A stretch of DNA of 64,000 nucleotides. It comes from Marivita sp046591575. Its GTDB lineage: Bacteria; Pseudomonadota; Alphaproteobacteria; Rhodobacterales; Rhodobacteraceae. The notes under the pieces were generated by a model. The model was not told where the DNA came from. It did no database searches and saw only the letters and a list, made by a program, of their open reading frames with translations. Shown piece after piece: positions 36,021 through 45,596 of the stretch. Numbering within the stretch: the stretch's first letter is position 1; each line of letters starts with the position of its first letter. The position numbers and the translations under genes are program-made. The stretch lies in the NCBI RefSeq assembly GCF_046591575.1, contig NZ_JBIQWA010000002.1:310001-374000 (forward strand). The letters run 5' to 3'.

Positions 36021-37613
36021 TCAGCCATAGGTTTCCAGCAGCACCTTGAGGTGATCAAGCGTGTTCGCCTCTTGCAGCGGTTTGTCGTGCCGCCAGCGGG
36101 ACATACGCGGAAACCGCAGCGCGATGCCGGATTTGTGCCGGGGAGAGGCGTGGATACCTTCAAACGCGATCTCGAACACATGATGCGGCGTGACCTGCCG
36201 CACGGGTCCAAAGCGCCGCTGCGTGTTCTTGCGCACCCAGGCAGTGATCTTGCGAAACTCCTCGTCCGTCAGGCCGGAATAAGCTTTGGTAAACGGCACC
36301 AGATCGTTGCCGTTCCAGACCGCAAAGGTGAAATCGGTGAACAGGTTTGCGCGCCGCCCGTGGCCTTGCTGGGCATAGATCATTACGGCGTCGACCGTGA
36401 GCGGGTCGAGCTTCCATTTCCACCAATCACCCTTCTTGCGGCCTGCAAGGTACGGGCTGTCCTTGCGTTTGAGCATAAGCCCTTCGGCGCGCGCGTCGCG
36501 GGCGGTGGCGCGGATGTTGGCAAGGGTGTCCCAACTGTCGAAAGTAAGCGGCGGCGCTGGGCGGATGGGGGCGTCTGCGGGCAGATCGTTAAGCAAAGCA
36601 TCCATCCGCGCGCGGCGGTCTTGCAGGGGCAGATCGCGCAGGTCTTTGCCATTTTCTTCCAACAGATCATAGGCGAGGAGGATTACTGGCGCTTCTTTCA
36701 ACAGCTTCTTGGGCACCGTCTTGCGCCCGATCCGGGCTTGCAGCGTGTTGAAGGGGAAAGGCTGTGTGCCGTCCCAGGCGACGATCTCTCCATCCAAAAC
36801 GATACCATCTGGTAAAAAATCCCGCAGGCGGGCGAATTCGGGGAAGCGGTCGGTCATCAACTCTTCGCCGCGGGACCAGACGTGGTGCGTGCCACCCCGC
36901 AGGATCACTTGGCCACGGATGCCGTCCCATTTCCACTCCGCTTGCCAATCCTCGGGCGCGCCAAGGCTTTCGGGGCCATCTTCCAGTTGGTAGGCAAGGT
37001 AGAACGGGTATGGGCGGCTGTCGTCTGCGGCGGCGTCTTCGGCCTCGATCAAGTCGTGATAGGTCGTTGTTTCGGGAGTCCAGCCCCCCATGAGCCTATG
37101 TGCGAGGCTGGCCTCCTCTTGCCCCGTCGCCTTGGCCAAGGCGCGGGTCATCAGTTTCTGGCTGACGCCAATGCGAAACCCGCCGGTGATCAGTTTGTTG
37201 AACAGGAAGCGTTCCGTTGGGTCGAGCTGATCCCACGCGTCAAGAATACGCGCCTTGCGTTGGTCAATGTCGCGCGCCGCGAGCGATTTCAGCTCGGTGA
37301 TCCAATGGGTCAGCGGCAGGTCGCTTTCCCGGCAGGGTGGCGGCAGGATCAGCGCGATGGTTTCGGCCAGATCGCCAACGATGGGATAACTTTCTTCCAG
37401 TAGCCAAAGGGGAACGCCGCCCACCTCGGCCGCCCATTCGCGCAGTTGGGTTGTGGTGACAGCACGCTTGGGGCGACGGCCCGAGAAGAGGGCGATGGTC
37501 CACAGCTTATCGTCGTCGCTGGCGCGGGCAAAGAAATCCGCAAGGGCATTGGTTTTAAGCGTCGTTTTGGTGGTCTGATCGACCGTGGTAAACAGGGCGG
37601 CAAAGTCTTTCAT
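36021..37613 (-). CDS. ATP-dependent DNA ligase (ligase-associated-module type)
   Basis: A 530-residue ligase with an N-terminal DNA-binding domain (about 1-200), the nucleotidyl-lysine motif KWDGIRGQ (about 225-235), VLDGEIVAW (motif III), and EGLMLKRKDSPY (motif IV/V), then an OB domain with WWKWKLDP. It seals nicks using ATP and is distinct from the essential NAD-dependent LigA. It overlaps the exonuclease gene by 4 nt (ATGA). In other bacteria this ligase also pairs with an Lhr-like helicase and a phosphoesterase; those two genes are not beside it here. Confidence 0.92.
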   Translation of the reverse strand: MKDFAALFTTVDQTTKTTLKTNALADFFARASDDDKLWTIALFSGRRPKRAVTTTQLREWAAEVGGVPLWLLEESYPIVGDLAETIALILPPPCRESDLPLTHWITELKSLAARDIDQRKARILDAWDQLDPTERFLFNKLITGGFRIGVSQKLMTRALAKATGQEEASLAHRLMGGWTPETTTYHDLIEAEDAAADDSRPYPFYLAYQLEDGPESLGAPEDWQAEWKWDGIRGQVILRGGTHHVWSRGEELMTDRFPEFARLRDFLPDGIVLDGEIVAWDGTQPFPFNTLQARIGRKTVPKKLLKEAPVILLAYDLLEENGKDLRDLPLQDRRARMDALLNDLPADAPIRPAPPLTFDSWDTLANIRATARDARAEGLMLKRKDSPYLAGRKKGDWWKWKLDPLTVDAVMIYAQQGHGRRANLFTDFTFAVWNGNDLVPFTKAYSGLTDEEFRKITAWVRKNTQRRFGPVRQVTPHHVFEIAFEGIHASPRHKSGIALRFPRMSRWRHDKPLQEANTLDHLKVLLETYG

Positions 37614-38620
37614 GCGGCTTCTTCCGCCTCATCGTCCTCGCCACCGAATTCGGTTGGCACCACCTGCGCGTTGTAGCCTTGTGTGTTCAGCCATCGGGCA
37701 AAGATATCCGTGTAACCATGCGTAGCATATATGTTTTCAGCGCCGGTCTGTTCAATCGCCTGCATCAAACCGGGCCAATCCGCGTGGTCTGAGATGACAA
37801 AGCCCCGATCCGCGGCCCGGCGGCGGCGGACACCGCGCAAGCGCATCCAGCCCGAGGCGAAGGCCGTGGAGGATGGGCCGAATTTGCGCGACCAGGCCGA
37901 GCCCAATGCCGAGGGCGGCGCGATGACCAACGCGCCGGGGTGGTCCTTGACGTTCAGGTCCGCGGTGACGTGGATCGTGTCAGGCAGGCTGTAGCCTTGG
38001 GCGCGCAGCACCGCGTTGGTGTTTTCCACCGCGCCGTGGGTCAGGATGGGGCCGATGTCTGCGTCGACCATCGACAGCAGGCGCTGTGCCTTGCCCAGCG
38101 AGTAGGCCCCGAGGATGGACGCTTTGCCGTCGCGCGCATTGGTCGCCCACCATTGGTTCAGCGACGCGGCCACGTTCTTCTGTTCGTCCCATTTGAAGAC
38201 CGGCAACCCAAAGGTGCATTCGGTGATGAAGCTGTGGCATGGGACCGGCTCGAACGGCTCTGAAATGCCGTCGGGCACCACTTTGTAGTCGCCCGATGCG
38301 ACCCAGACCTCGCCCTTGACCTCGACCCTGATCTGGGCAGAGCCGGGCAGGTGACCTGCGGGATGGAACGACACCAAAGCTTCGCCAATTTTACGCGCCT
38401 CACCGAATTTAACGGTTTCGACACGGATATCGCCCAATCTGTGCCGCATCACCGGCGCGCAGGCATCGGTGCACAGGTAGCGGCGATGCCCGGGGCGCGC
38501 GTGGTCGGCGTGGCCATGGGTGATAAGTGCGCGGTCAACCGGCCGCCATGGATCAATAAAGAAATCACCTGCCGCGCAATAAATGCCGCGGTCGGTGAAA
38601 CTGAGAACTTGGTGGGTCAT
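37610..38620 (-). CDS. ligase-associated DNA exonuclease (MBL/beta-CASP-like)
   Basis: A 336-residue metallo-beta-lactamase-fold nuclease related to the SNM1/Artemis type, with HGHADH in LITHGHADHARPGH and later histidines in SFHPAGHLPGSAQ and SDHADWPG. It probably trims DNA ends for the adjacent ligase. The start at 38620 (MTHQVLSFTDRGIYC) was preferred to a longer frame because it matches the family N-terminus. It is coupled to the ligase by a 4-nt overlap. Confidence 0.9.
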   Translation of the reverse strand: MTHQVLSFTDRGIYCAAGDFFIDPWRPVDRALITHGHADHARPGHRRYLCTDACAPVMRHRLGDIRVETVKFGEARKIGEALVSFHPAGHLPGSAQIRVEVKGEVWVASGDYKVVPDGISEPFEPVPCHSFITECTFGLPVFKWDEQKNVAASLNQWWATNARDGKASILGAYSLGKAQRLLSMVDADIGPILTHGAVENTNAVLRAQGYSLPDTIHVTADLNVKDHPGALVIAPPSALGSAWSRKFGPSSTAFASGWMRLRGVRRRRAADRGFVISDHADWPGLMQAIEQTGAENIYATHGYTDIFARWLNTQGYNAQVVPTEFGGEDDEAEEAA

Positions 38621-38744
38621 ATGTGTCAGTATAGGGCCTGCACATCGCATCTCCAGAGGGTTGCCAAGCGCGATCCGGGGCGTAGTGTGGCGAAAACTGT
38701 CCCTAATCGCCTGACCATGGCGACCCGACCAGACGGAGTTTGCC

Positions 38745-39515
38745 ATGCAAATCGACGGATTTCGCCAACGTCTATTGTCTCGCCTGCCATTGGCCGGCAC
38801 TTTTCTTAAAACGCCCGCATATCAGTTGATCGAAATTCTGGCGCAGTCTGAACTGGATTTTGTCTGTTTGGACGCCGAGCACGCGCCATTTGATCGCAGC
38901 GCGATTGATGCCTGCTGTGCCATGGGGCGGGCGCTTGATTTTCCCGTGCTGATCCGGGTTGCCGACAGCTCTGCGCGGGAAATCCTGCAAGCCCTCGATT
39001 GTGGGGCGGTTGGGGTTGTGGTGCCGCATGTGGACAGCGCGGAAAAGGCGGCTCATGTTGCACGCTCAGCACGGTTCGGGCGCGGTGGGCGTGGCTATGC
39101 GGGATCGACGCGATGGGCTGGCTATGCCACTCACTCGATGCCGGATTTGCTGAAAAAATCGGTCGAAGAGACCGTTGTGATGGCCCAGATCGAGGAACCT
39201 GAAGGGGTCGACGCCTGTGACGACATCGCAGCAACGGACGGGATTGATGCGCTTTTTTTGGGGCCTGTCGACCTGTCGGTCGGGTATGGGCACGACAATC
39301 AGACATCGGACGACCTGTTCAATGCGATGGAGCGGGTTGGACGCGCGGCAACCGCGGCGGGCAAGGCGTATGTGTCGTGGGTGGCCAACGCGCAGAAAGC
39401 GCAGGATTGGTCAAAATACGGGATGAGCTGCTTTTTCATCTCGTCCGAACATTCCTGGATGCGGGCAGGGGCCACGGCAGAGGCGCGCGGCGTGCATGAA
39501 ATCGGCAAGATTTGA
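38745..39515 (+). CDS. HpcH/HpaI family aldolase
   Basis: A 256-residue class II pyruvate aldolase. The catalytic histidine is in LDAEHAPFD, the substrate arginine in LIRV, and the metal glutamate and aspartate in AQIEEPEG and GPVDLSVGYG. Members cleave 2-keto-3-deoxy or 4-hydroxy-2-oxo acids to pyruvate and an aldehyde. The substrate is unknown. It is 27 nt before a cupin gene, likely one transcript. Confidence 0.88.
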   Translation: MQIDGFRQRLLSRLPLAGTFLKTPAYQLIEILAQSELDFVCLDAEHAPFDRSAIDACCAMGRALDFPVLIRVADSSAREILQALDCGAVGVVVPHVDSAEKAAHVARSARFGRGGRGYAGSTRWAGYATHSMPDLLKKSVEETVVMAQIEEPEGVDACDDIAATDGIDALFLGPVDLSVGYGHDNQTSDDLFNAMERVGRAATAAGKAYVSWVANAQKAQDWSKYGMSCFFISSEHSWMRAGATAEARGVHEIGKI

Positions 39516-39542
39516 GGTCTGAGGGCCAAAAAAGGACGACGT

Positions 39543-39959
39543 ATGAAAGAAACATCGCTTCCGCCAGCTGCTGATGCAACATCGCCTGCTGGTGCCGATA
39601 TTCGGTTCATCATGGACGGACCGACGGGAAATATGATTCACAGCACCGTTCCGCCTGGACAGATCAACAAAGCGACGCGTCATGCCACGGTCAGCGAGTT
39701 TTGGTATGTTCTGGAAGGCGAAGGAGAGATCTGGCGGCGAGAGGGTGATGCAGAACGCGTCACACGCCTTGTTCCCGGGCGTTCGATCGACATCCCTGTT
39801 GGAACCGCGTTTCAGTATCGGAATATCGGCAATATGCCTTTGACATTCATTTGCATTACAATGCCGCCCTGGCCCGGCGATCACGAAGCATCGCATCTTG
39901 ACGGCGCATGGGAGCCAACCGTGGGAACCGATCATTCCAAGCCGCGATCAAAGACCTGA
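39543..39959 (+). CDS. cupin-domain protein
   Basis: A 138-residue single-domain cupin. The first cupin motif is seen in RHATVSEFWYVLEGEGEIW, followed by PGRSIDIPVGTAFQYRN. Only some of the usual metal histidines are evident. Function unknown; it may act on a product of the neighbouring aldolase. It converges with the alpha/beta hydrolase gene. Confidence 0.82.
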   Translation: MKETSLPPAADATSPAGADIRFIMDGPTGNMIHSTVPPGQINKATRHATVSEFWYVLEGEGEIWRREGDAERVTRLVPGRSIDIPVGTAFQYRNIGNMPLTFICITMPPWPGDHEASHLDGAWEPTVGTDHSKPRSKT

Positions 39960-39974
39960 CGCCCGCAAGTGGTG

Positions 39975-40910
39975 TCACGCCAGCCCCGAAAACAGCGAAA
40001 TGGCCGACCCTGTGACCTGACGGCGGGTATTGGCGGCTTCCATGAGCACTTCGTGTTCTGCCCCGTCCACCAAAAGCAGTTTTCCCCCCGACCAGCGGGT
40101 CATGCGGTCGCGGATGGCCTGTGTGTCGACGATGCGTTCATTTGCGCCCACAAAGCACAAGGCCGGAATGGCCGGGGCGGGTTTGTTGGCAAGCGCGCCG
40201 CATTCGGTCAAAGCCGATTGCAACCAGCTGTAAGAGGGGCCGCCTAGCCCGAACCTGGGTTCGGCTTCGACATGGCGACGCATATAGGCAAACATCCCGG
40301 GATCGGTGGTCAGTAGGTTGTCCTTGAACGGGGCGCTGGTCAGGTAGCTTTCCCGTGCCGTGCCGGGGGCAAGGCGGTGGCCCTGACCAAAAAGCCCCAT
40401 GACCCGTGGCAACACCCATGCCGCCGGGCGTAAATATGGGGCCATCATGATGCCCCACATCGGCCCGGTGAAAACGACGGCAGTCATATCAGCACCCTGA
40501 ACAAGCGCGCGCAGCCCGATACAGCCCCCCATTGAATGCGCCAGCATGAACCACGGTTTCGGGAGCGCTTTTTGCAGGGCAAAGGCGCGCATCGCGGCCC
40601 AGTCTTTCTGGAAATCCTGAAACCGGTCAACATGACCCACCATCGGATCGGGGCTCAGGCGGTCTGCCATGCCCTGATTGCGCCAATCAATGGTCAAAAC
40701 GTCAAATCCGGCCCCGGTAAAATCATCGGCGGTGTGGCCGTATTTTTCGATATATTCGGTGCGCCCTGGCAGAATAAAGACCGTGCCCTTGGCCTGGCTG
40801 CCGGGGGCATGCCCCACGCGAATACGCACCCCGTCCGAGGTGCGCAGCCAGTGGGCCTGGGTCTGTGGCCCTTCGGCCAGATCCGCCCGGTACGGTGCTG
40901 GGTCGGCCAT
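39975..40910 (-). CDS. alpha/beta hydrolase, lysophospholipase-like
   Basis: A 311-residue hydrolase with the nucleophile elbow AHSMGGCIGL, the N-terminal LPGRTEYIEKYG stretch of the PldB/monoglyceride-lipase type, and a C-terminal catalytic histidine in VDGAEHEVLME. Probably a lipid esterase. It overlaps the SCP2 gene upstream by 1 nt (TGATG). Confidence 0.87.
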   Translation of the reverse strand: MADPAPYRADLAEGPQTQAHWLRTSDGVRIRVGHAPGSQAKGTVFILPGRTEYIEKYGHTADDFTGAGFDVLTIDWRNQGMADRLSPDPMVGHVDRFQDFQKDWAAMRAFALQKALPKPWFMLAHSMGGCIGLRALVQGADMTAVVFTGPMWGIMMAPYLRPAAWVLPRVMGLFGQGHRLAPGTARESYLTSAPFKDNLLTTDPGMFAYMRRHVEAEPRFGLGGPSYSWLQSALTECGALANKPAPAIPALCFVGANERIVDTQAIRDRMTRWSGGKLLLVDGAEHEVLMEAANTRRQVTGSAISLFSGLA

Positions 40911-41200
40911 CAGGCCAGCGTTGACGCCAGTTTCATCGCCATACCCATATCGCCGTCAATGGTCAGCCGGCCCGACATAAAGGCCGAGGTCGGATTGAGC
41001 GAGCCGTCAAAGATTTCACGATAGGTGTCCGCATCGGCGGTGAAGGTCACGTCGGCATCGCCTTCGCCTTCGCGCGCACCTTCGCTGTCGACGATCATGC
41101 TGCCTTCGCCTTCGATGTTGAACTGCGCGGTGCCGTCAATCCCGTTGCCACCCAGTTTTTCATTCAGGGCGGTCACCGCCTGTGCCACAACATCGCTCAT
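40910..41200 (-). CDS. SCP2 sterol-binding domain protein
   Basis: A 96-residue protein with an SCP2 lipid-binding fold (ADVTFTADADTYREIFDGSLNPTSAFMSG is read as the ADADTYREIF ... AFMSGRLTIDGDMGMAMKL signature). It likely binds fatty or lipid ligands. Start ATG 41200 has AAAGGAGAC upstream. It is coupled to the lipase-like gene, which suggests joint lipid handling. Confidence 0.85.
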   Translation of the reverse strand: MSDVVAQAVTALNEKLGGNGIDGTAQFNIEGEGSMIVDSEGAREGEGDADVTFTADADTYREIFDGSLNPTSAFMSGRLTIDGDMGMAMKLASTLA

Positions 41201-41291
41201 ACGCCTGTCTCCTTTGTGATCGCGCATTGAAAGGTGGGACTGGCTTTGTGCCAGCCACACGCTAGACTTAGCTCAAGTTATGAGGTGCTCC

Positions 41292-41846
41292 ATGCGCAAA
41301 TACAAATCTGCCGTTGCGGCATTTCTTTTGGTCTCGGGTGTTGCTGCGGTGCCTGTTGTCGCACAGGACGATCCGCTGGAAACCCTGATGCGGGATCTGG
41401 CGCAATCCGAGTCAGAGCAGGCGGCGGACCGGCTTGAACGTCAGGTGCGCCAGGAATGGGAGAAATCCGGCTCGGCTGCGATGGATCTGTTGCTCAAGCG
41501 TGGCAAGGACGCGATGGCGGTCGACGATAACGAGGCTGCGATGGACCATCTGACTGCGCTGACTGACCATGCCCCGGATTTTGCCGAAGGCTGGCATGCC
41601 TTGGCGCTGACCTATTACCGCGCCGAGATGTTCGGCCCTGCCGCCGATGCGCTTGAGCGCACGCTGGCGCTTAACCCGCATCATTTCGGGGCACTGCGTG
41701 GCTTGGGGGCCATCCTTGAGCACCTGGACAAGCCTGCGCTTGCTTATGATGCCTATTCGCGGGTACTGACCTTGCGTCCGCACGACTCTGATGTCATCGA
41801 GGCGATTGAGCGGTTGGAACGCGAGGTGACGGGCACACGCCTGTAA
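41292..41846 (+). CDS. TPR-repeat periplasmic protein
   Basis: A 184-residue protein with a signal peptide (MRKYKSAVAAFLLVSGVAA, then VPVVAQ) and about three TPR-like helices pairs (AMDHLTALTDHAPDFAEGWH; ADALERTLALNPHHFGALRG; AYDAYSRVLTLRPHDSDV). TPRs mediate protein contacts. ATG 41292 is favoured over 41280 because GAGGTG sits just upstream. Divergent from the SCP2 gene. Confidence 0.85.
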   Translation: MRKYKSAVAAFLLVSGVAAVPVVAQDDPLETLMRDLAQSESEQAADRLERQVRQEWEKSGSAAMDLLLKRGKDAMAVDDNEAAMDHLTALTDHAPDFAEGWHALALTYYRAEMFGPAADALERTLALNPHHFGALRGLGAILEHLDKPALAYDAYSRVLTLRPHDSDVIEAIERLEREVTGTRL

Positions 41847-41892
41847 CATCTGCAGCATCTGCGCTGGAACGAAGCGGTAAAAGGCAGGCAAC

Positions 41893-44826
41893 ATGGCCGG
41901 ACACGCGCGGGTTGCGGCCATTCTTGGCCCGACCAACACAGGCAAAACCCACTACGCCATTGAACGGATGCTGGGCTATCGCACCGGCATGATTGGCCTT
42001 CCGTTGCGGCTTTTGGCGCGCGAAGTGTATGACAAGATTGTCGCAATTCGCGGGCCATCGGTGGTGGCGCTGGTCACTGGTGAAGAACGGATCGTGCCGC
42101 CGCGTGCGCAATACTGGGTCTGTACGGTTGAGGCCATGCCCGAGGGGATGGGCTGCGATTTTGTCGGTATTGATGAAATTCAGGTCTGTGCCGACCCCGA
42201 GCGGGGGCATGTGTTTACCGACCGGTTGTTACGGATGCGCGGGCTGCATGAGACCTTGTTCATGGGCTCAGACACCATGCGCGGGCCTATCGCGGAACTG
42301 GTGGATGGGGTTGAGTTTGTCCGCCGCGAGCGGATGAGCCAGCTGACCTATACCGGATCGAAAAAGATCAGCCGCTTGCAGCCCCGCACGGCGATTGTCG
42401 GCTTTTCGGTCGAGAACGTCTATGCGATTGCCGAATTGTTGCGCCGCCAGAAGGGCGGGGCGGCTGTTGTCATGGGTGCGCTCAGCCCCCGGACGCGGAA
42501 TGCGCAGGTGGACCTCTACCAGAACGGAGAGGTGGATTACCTTGTCGCCACCGACGCTATCGGGATGGGGTTGAACCTCGATATCAAACATGTGGCGTTT
42601 TCGTCGTTGACCAAATTTGACGGGCGGCGGATGCGGCCTTTGATGCCAAATGAACTTGCGCAAATCGCGGGCCGGGCCGGTCGGGGCATGTCGAACGGCA
42701 CATTTGGGGTCACCGGAGAGGCCAGCCCGCTGCCCGATGACGTGGCTGACGCGATCACCAATCACCGGTTTACCCCGTTGAAAAAGCTCAACTGGCGCAG
42801 CGCAGATCTGCGCTTTGGCAGTATTGATGCGCTGATTGCGTCGCTCGAAGTGGCTCCACAGGATGACCGTCTGGTCAAGGCGCGCGAAGCGGATGATCTG
42901 CAAGCGCTCAAGGCGCTAAGCCAGGTGGCCGAGGTCGTCGCCCGCGCCTCTGATCCGCGTTCGGTGCAGCTTTTGTGGGATGTGTGCCGTATTCCAGACT
43001 TCCGGGGCATCAGTCATGCGGAACATGCGGGGCTGTTGGACGTTATCTTCGGGCATCTGCACCAAAAAGGCACGATCCCGGATGATTTTCTGGCGCGACA
43101 GGTCAATCGCATAGATAGGACAGATGGCGACATTGACACGCTGTCCAAACGATTGGCGTATATCCGCACATGGACCTATGTGGCGCAACGCAAAGGCTGG
43201 GTGCATGACGAAAGCCATTGGCGCGGTCTGACGCGCGCTGTAGAAGACCGATTATCCGACGCCTTGCACGAGCGTCTGACACAACGATTTGTCGACCGGC
43301 GCACATCCGTGCTGCTGCGGCGGTTGAAACAGAAGGAGGCCCTCTTGGCCGAAGTGAATGATAAAGGTGAAGTCACCGTCGAAGGCGAATTTGTCGGGCG
43401 ACTTGAAGGGTTTAGGTTCCGTCAGGACAAGGACGCGACCGGACAGGAAGCCAAGACGCTGAAAACAGCATCGTTGCAGGCATTGGCCCCGCATTTCCAT
43501 TTGCGTGCCGATCGGTTCTATAACGCGCCCGATACCGAAATTGATTTCACCGAACAAGGTGGCCTCATGTGGGGCAATCAGGCGGTGGGCAAGCTGACCG
43601 CAGGCGATGATCCGCTCAAGCCGCGTGTTGTGGCCTTTGTCGATGATGAGGCCGGAGTGGACGTGGCCCAAAAGGTCGAACGCCGCTTGCAGCATTTCAT
43701 TGACCGCAAGATTGCCGCGCTGTTCGAGCCGTTGCTGAACCTGCAAAATGACGAAACCCTGACCGGCCTGGCCCGTGGCTTTGCCTTTCGCATGGTCGAG
43801 GCGATGGGCATTTTGCCGCGTGCTGACGTGGCCGATGATGTCAAAGCGCTGGATCAAGAGGCGCGCGGGATGCTGCGCAAGCATGGTATCCGGTTTGGTC
43901 AGTTCACCATCTTCATGCCGCTGCTTTTGAAACCGGCCCCGACGCGTTTGCGTCTGGTGTTGTGGAGCCTCGCCAAGAATCTGGATGTGTTCCCCGAATC
44001 GCCGCCTCCGGGGCTGGTCACGGTCCCGAACACACCCGGCACACCTGCCGAGCATCATATGGTGTCAGGTTATCGTGCCGCCGGGGATCGGGCCATTCGC
44101 ATCGACATGCTGGAACGGCTGGCCGATCTGCTGCGGGCGCAGGACAGTCGCAAGGGCTTTGAAGCCAATCCGGACATGCTGTCGATCACCGGGCTCACGC
44201 TTGAACAATTTGCCGATCTGATGGGCGGGCTGGGCTATAAGGCCGAAAAGGCCGAACGCGAAAAGGTCCGTCCGGTCGATGCGGTTATCCCCGGAGCGGA
44301 TGCCGCTGTCGCCAAGGATCAGGACGCCGCCACGGACGGGGCGGTGCCGGTCGAGGACACGCCGGTGATGGATGCCGCGCACGACGGCGCACCCGGCGCG
44401 GTGGCCGACCCGGTCTCTGAAGAGCCCGCGCAGGTGGCCGACACAGGTGTTGCACCTGTCGCGGAAACACCGGTCGAAGCCCCCGCCGAAGGCGGTGTCG
44501 ACGTCAATTCCGAAACCGAGATTGATCCAGGCGCAGCGCCGGACGCGGATGTGGCGGGCCCCGAAACCGAAGTCTTTTACACCTTCACCTGGCGCGGCAC
44601 CCGCCCGAACCGCCAGGGCCCCCGCGATGGTGGTGCCGCACGGCGCGACGGCAAAAAGCCCCAAGGCGGCGACCGCCCACGCGGCAAAGGCAAACCGAAA
44701 GGCAAAGGCAAACCACGGGATGTAGGCCCAAAGACCTTTGCAGCCAAGCCACCGCGCAAGGAAAAGCAGATCGACCCGGACAATCCTTTTGCAGCAGCTT
44801 TGATGGGGCTGAAAGGCAAGGACTGA
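41893..44826 (+). CDS. SUV3-like RNA/DNA helicase with basic C-terminal tail
   Basis: A 977-residue superfamily 2 helicase. Walker A is GPTNTGKTHYAIERML (about 14-30), motif II is GIDEIQ, and motif VI is QIAGRAGRGMSNG. It resembles mitochondrial SUV3, which unwinds RNA in a degradosome. The core ends about residue 700; an acidic Ala/Pro/Glu stretch (about 800-890) then gives way to a basic Lys/Gly-rich tail likely to bind nucleic acid. It lies 47 nt after the TPR gene and just before the S4 gene. Confidence 0.9.
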   Translation: MAGHARVAAILGPTNTGKTHYAIERMLGYRTGMIGLPLRLLAREVYDKIVAIRGPSVVALVTGEERIVPPRAQYWVCTVEAMPEGMGCDFVGIDEIQVCADPERGHVFTDRLLRMRGLHETLFMGSDTMRGPIAELVDGVEFVRRERMSQLTYTGSKKISRLQPRTAIVGFSVENVYAIAELLRRQKGGAAVVMGALSPRTRNAQVDLYQNGEVDYLVATDAIGMGLNLDIKHVAFSSLTKFDGRRMRPLMPNELAQIAGRAGRGMSNGTFGVTGEASPLPDDVADAITNHRFTPLKKLNWRSADLRFGSIDALIASLEVAPQDDRLVKAREADDLQALKALSQVAEVVARASDPRSVQLLWDVCRIPDFRGISHAEHAGLLDVIFGHLHQKGTIPDDFLARQVNRIDRTDGDIDTLSKRLAYIRTWTYVAQRKGWVHDESHWRGLTRAVEDRLSDALHERLTQRFVDRRTSVLLRRLKQKEALLAEVNDKGEVTVEGEFVGRLEGFRFRQDKDATGQEAKTLKTASLQALAPHFHLRADRFYNAPDTEIDFTEQGGLMWGNQAVGKLTAGDDPLKPRVVAFVDDEAGVDVAQKVERRLQHFIDRKIAALFEPLLNLQNDETLTGLARGFAFRMVEAMGILPRADVADDVKALDQEARGMLRKHGIRFGQFTIFMPLLLKPAPTRLRLVLWSLAKNLDVFPESPPPGLVTVPNTPGTPAEHHMVSGYRAAGDRAIRIDMLERLADLLRAQDSRKGFEANPDMLSITGLTLEQFADLMGGLGYKAEKAEREKVRPVDAVIPGADAAVAKDQDAATDGAVPVEDTPVMDAAHDGAPGAVADPVSEEPAQVADTGVAPVAETPVEAPAEGGVDVNSETEIDPGAAPDADVAGPETEVFYTFTWRGTRPNRQGPRDGGAARRDGKKPQGGDRPRGKGKPKGKGKPRDVGPKTFAAKPPRKEKQIDPDNPFAAALMGLKGKD

Positions 44827-44827
44827 C

Positions 44828-45208
44828 TTGACCGACGCGACGCAGAAACTGCGCGTGGACAAATGGCTGTGGCACGCGCGGTTTTTCAAGACACGCAGTC
44901 TGGCGGCCAAAGTGGTGTCGGCGGGTAAATTACGGGTCAATGGGCAACCGATTGCCAAACCGGCCTATGGGGTGGCCGCGGGGGATGTGCTGACCTTTCC
45001 GCAAGCCAAAGAGGTGCGGGTGATCAAGTTGATTGCCCTTGGTGAACGGCGCGGCCCTGCGCCCGAGGCACAGGCGCTGTACGAAGATCTTGATCCTCCC
45101 AAATTGCGGGATACAGTGCCGCAAGTGCCTCGTTTTGAAGGAAAAGGGCGTCCGACAAAGAAAGATCGTCGCGCTCTGCAACAAACCGGGTCTGATCTGC
45201 TTGAATGA
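44828..45208 (+). CDS. S4-domain RNA-binding protein (Hsp15-like)
   Basis: A 126-residue protein with an S4 domain (about 1-65): LRVDKWLWHARFFKTRSLAAK and SAGKLRVNGQPIAKPAYGV. HslR/Hsp15 rescues stalled 50S-nascent chain complexes. The C-terminus is basic (PRFEGKGRPTKKDRRAL). The start is TTG at 44828, 1 nt after the helicase stop, so it is coupled to it. Confidence 0.87.
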   Translation: MTDATQKLRVDKWLWHARFFKTRSLAAKVVSAGKLRVNGQPIAKPAYGVAAGDVLTFPQAKEVRVIKLIALGERRGPAPEAQALYEDLDPPKLRDTVPQVPRFEGKGRPTKKDRRALQQTGSDLLE

Positions 45209-45257
45209 GTCTAAACTCTGGCTTAGCTAGCGGGTGAACGTGTAACGGAAGCCTGAC

Positions 45258-45596
45258 ATGACATACATTGTTAATGACGCCTGTATTGCCTGTAAATACA
45301 CCGACTGCGTTGAAGTGTGCCCGGTTGACTGCTTCTACGAAGGCGAGAACATGCTGGTGATCCACCCGGACGAATGTATCGACTGCGGTGTGTGCGAGCC
45401 GGAATGCCCTGCCGATGCCATCCGTCCCGATACCGAACCGGATATGGACAAGTGGGTGGAATTCAATCGCAAGTATTCCGAAATGTGGCCGGTGATCATC
45501 ACCAAGAAAGACCCGCTGCCTGACGCTGAAGAGCGGGACGGAGAGAGCGGCAAGCTTGAGAAATACTTCTCCGAAGCGCCCGGCGAAGGCGGTTGA
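45258..45596 (+). CDS. fdxA: 7Fe-8S ferredoxin FdxA
   Basis: A 112-residue ferredoxin with a [3Fe-4S] and a [4Fe-4S] cluster: ACIACKYTDCVEVCPVDC in the N-terminal half and DECIDCGVCEPECPADA next, followed by the long FdxA-type C-terminal extension (DKWVEFNRKYSEMWPVI). Electron carrier in the cytoplasm. The neighbour order S4 - fdxA - carD is one I associate with Rhodobacterales. Confidence 0.95.
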   Translation: MTYIVNDACIACKYTDCVEVCPVDCFYEGENMLVIHPDECIDCGVCEPECPADAIRPDTEPDMDKWVEFNRKYSEMWPVIITKKDPLPDAEERDGESGKLEKYFSEAPGEGG

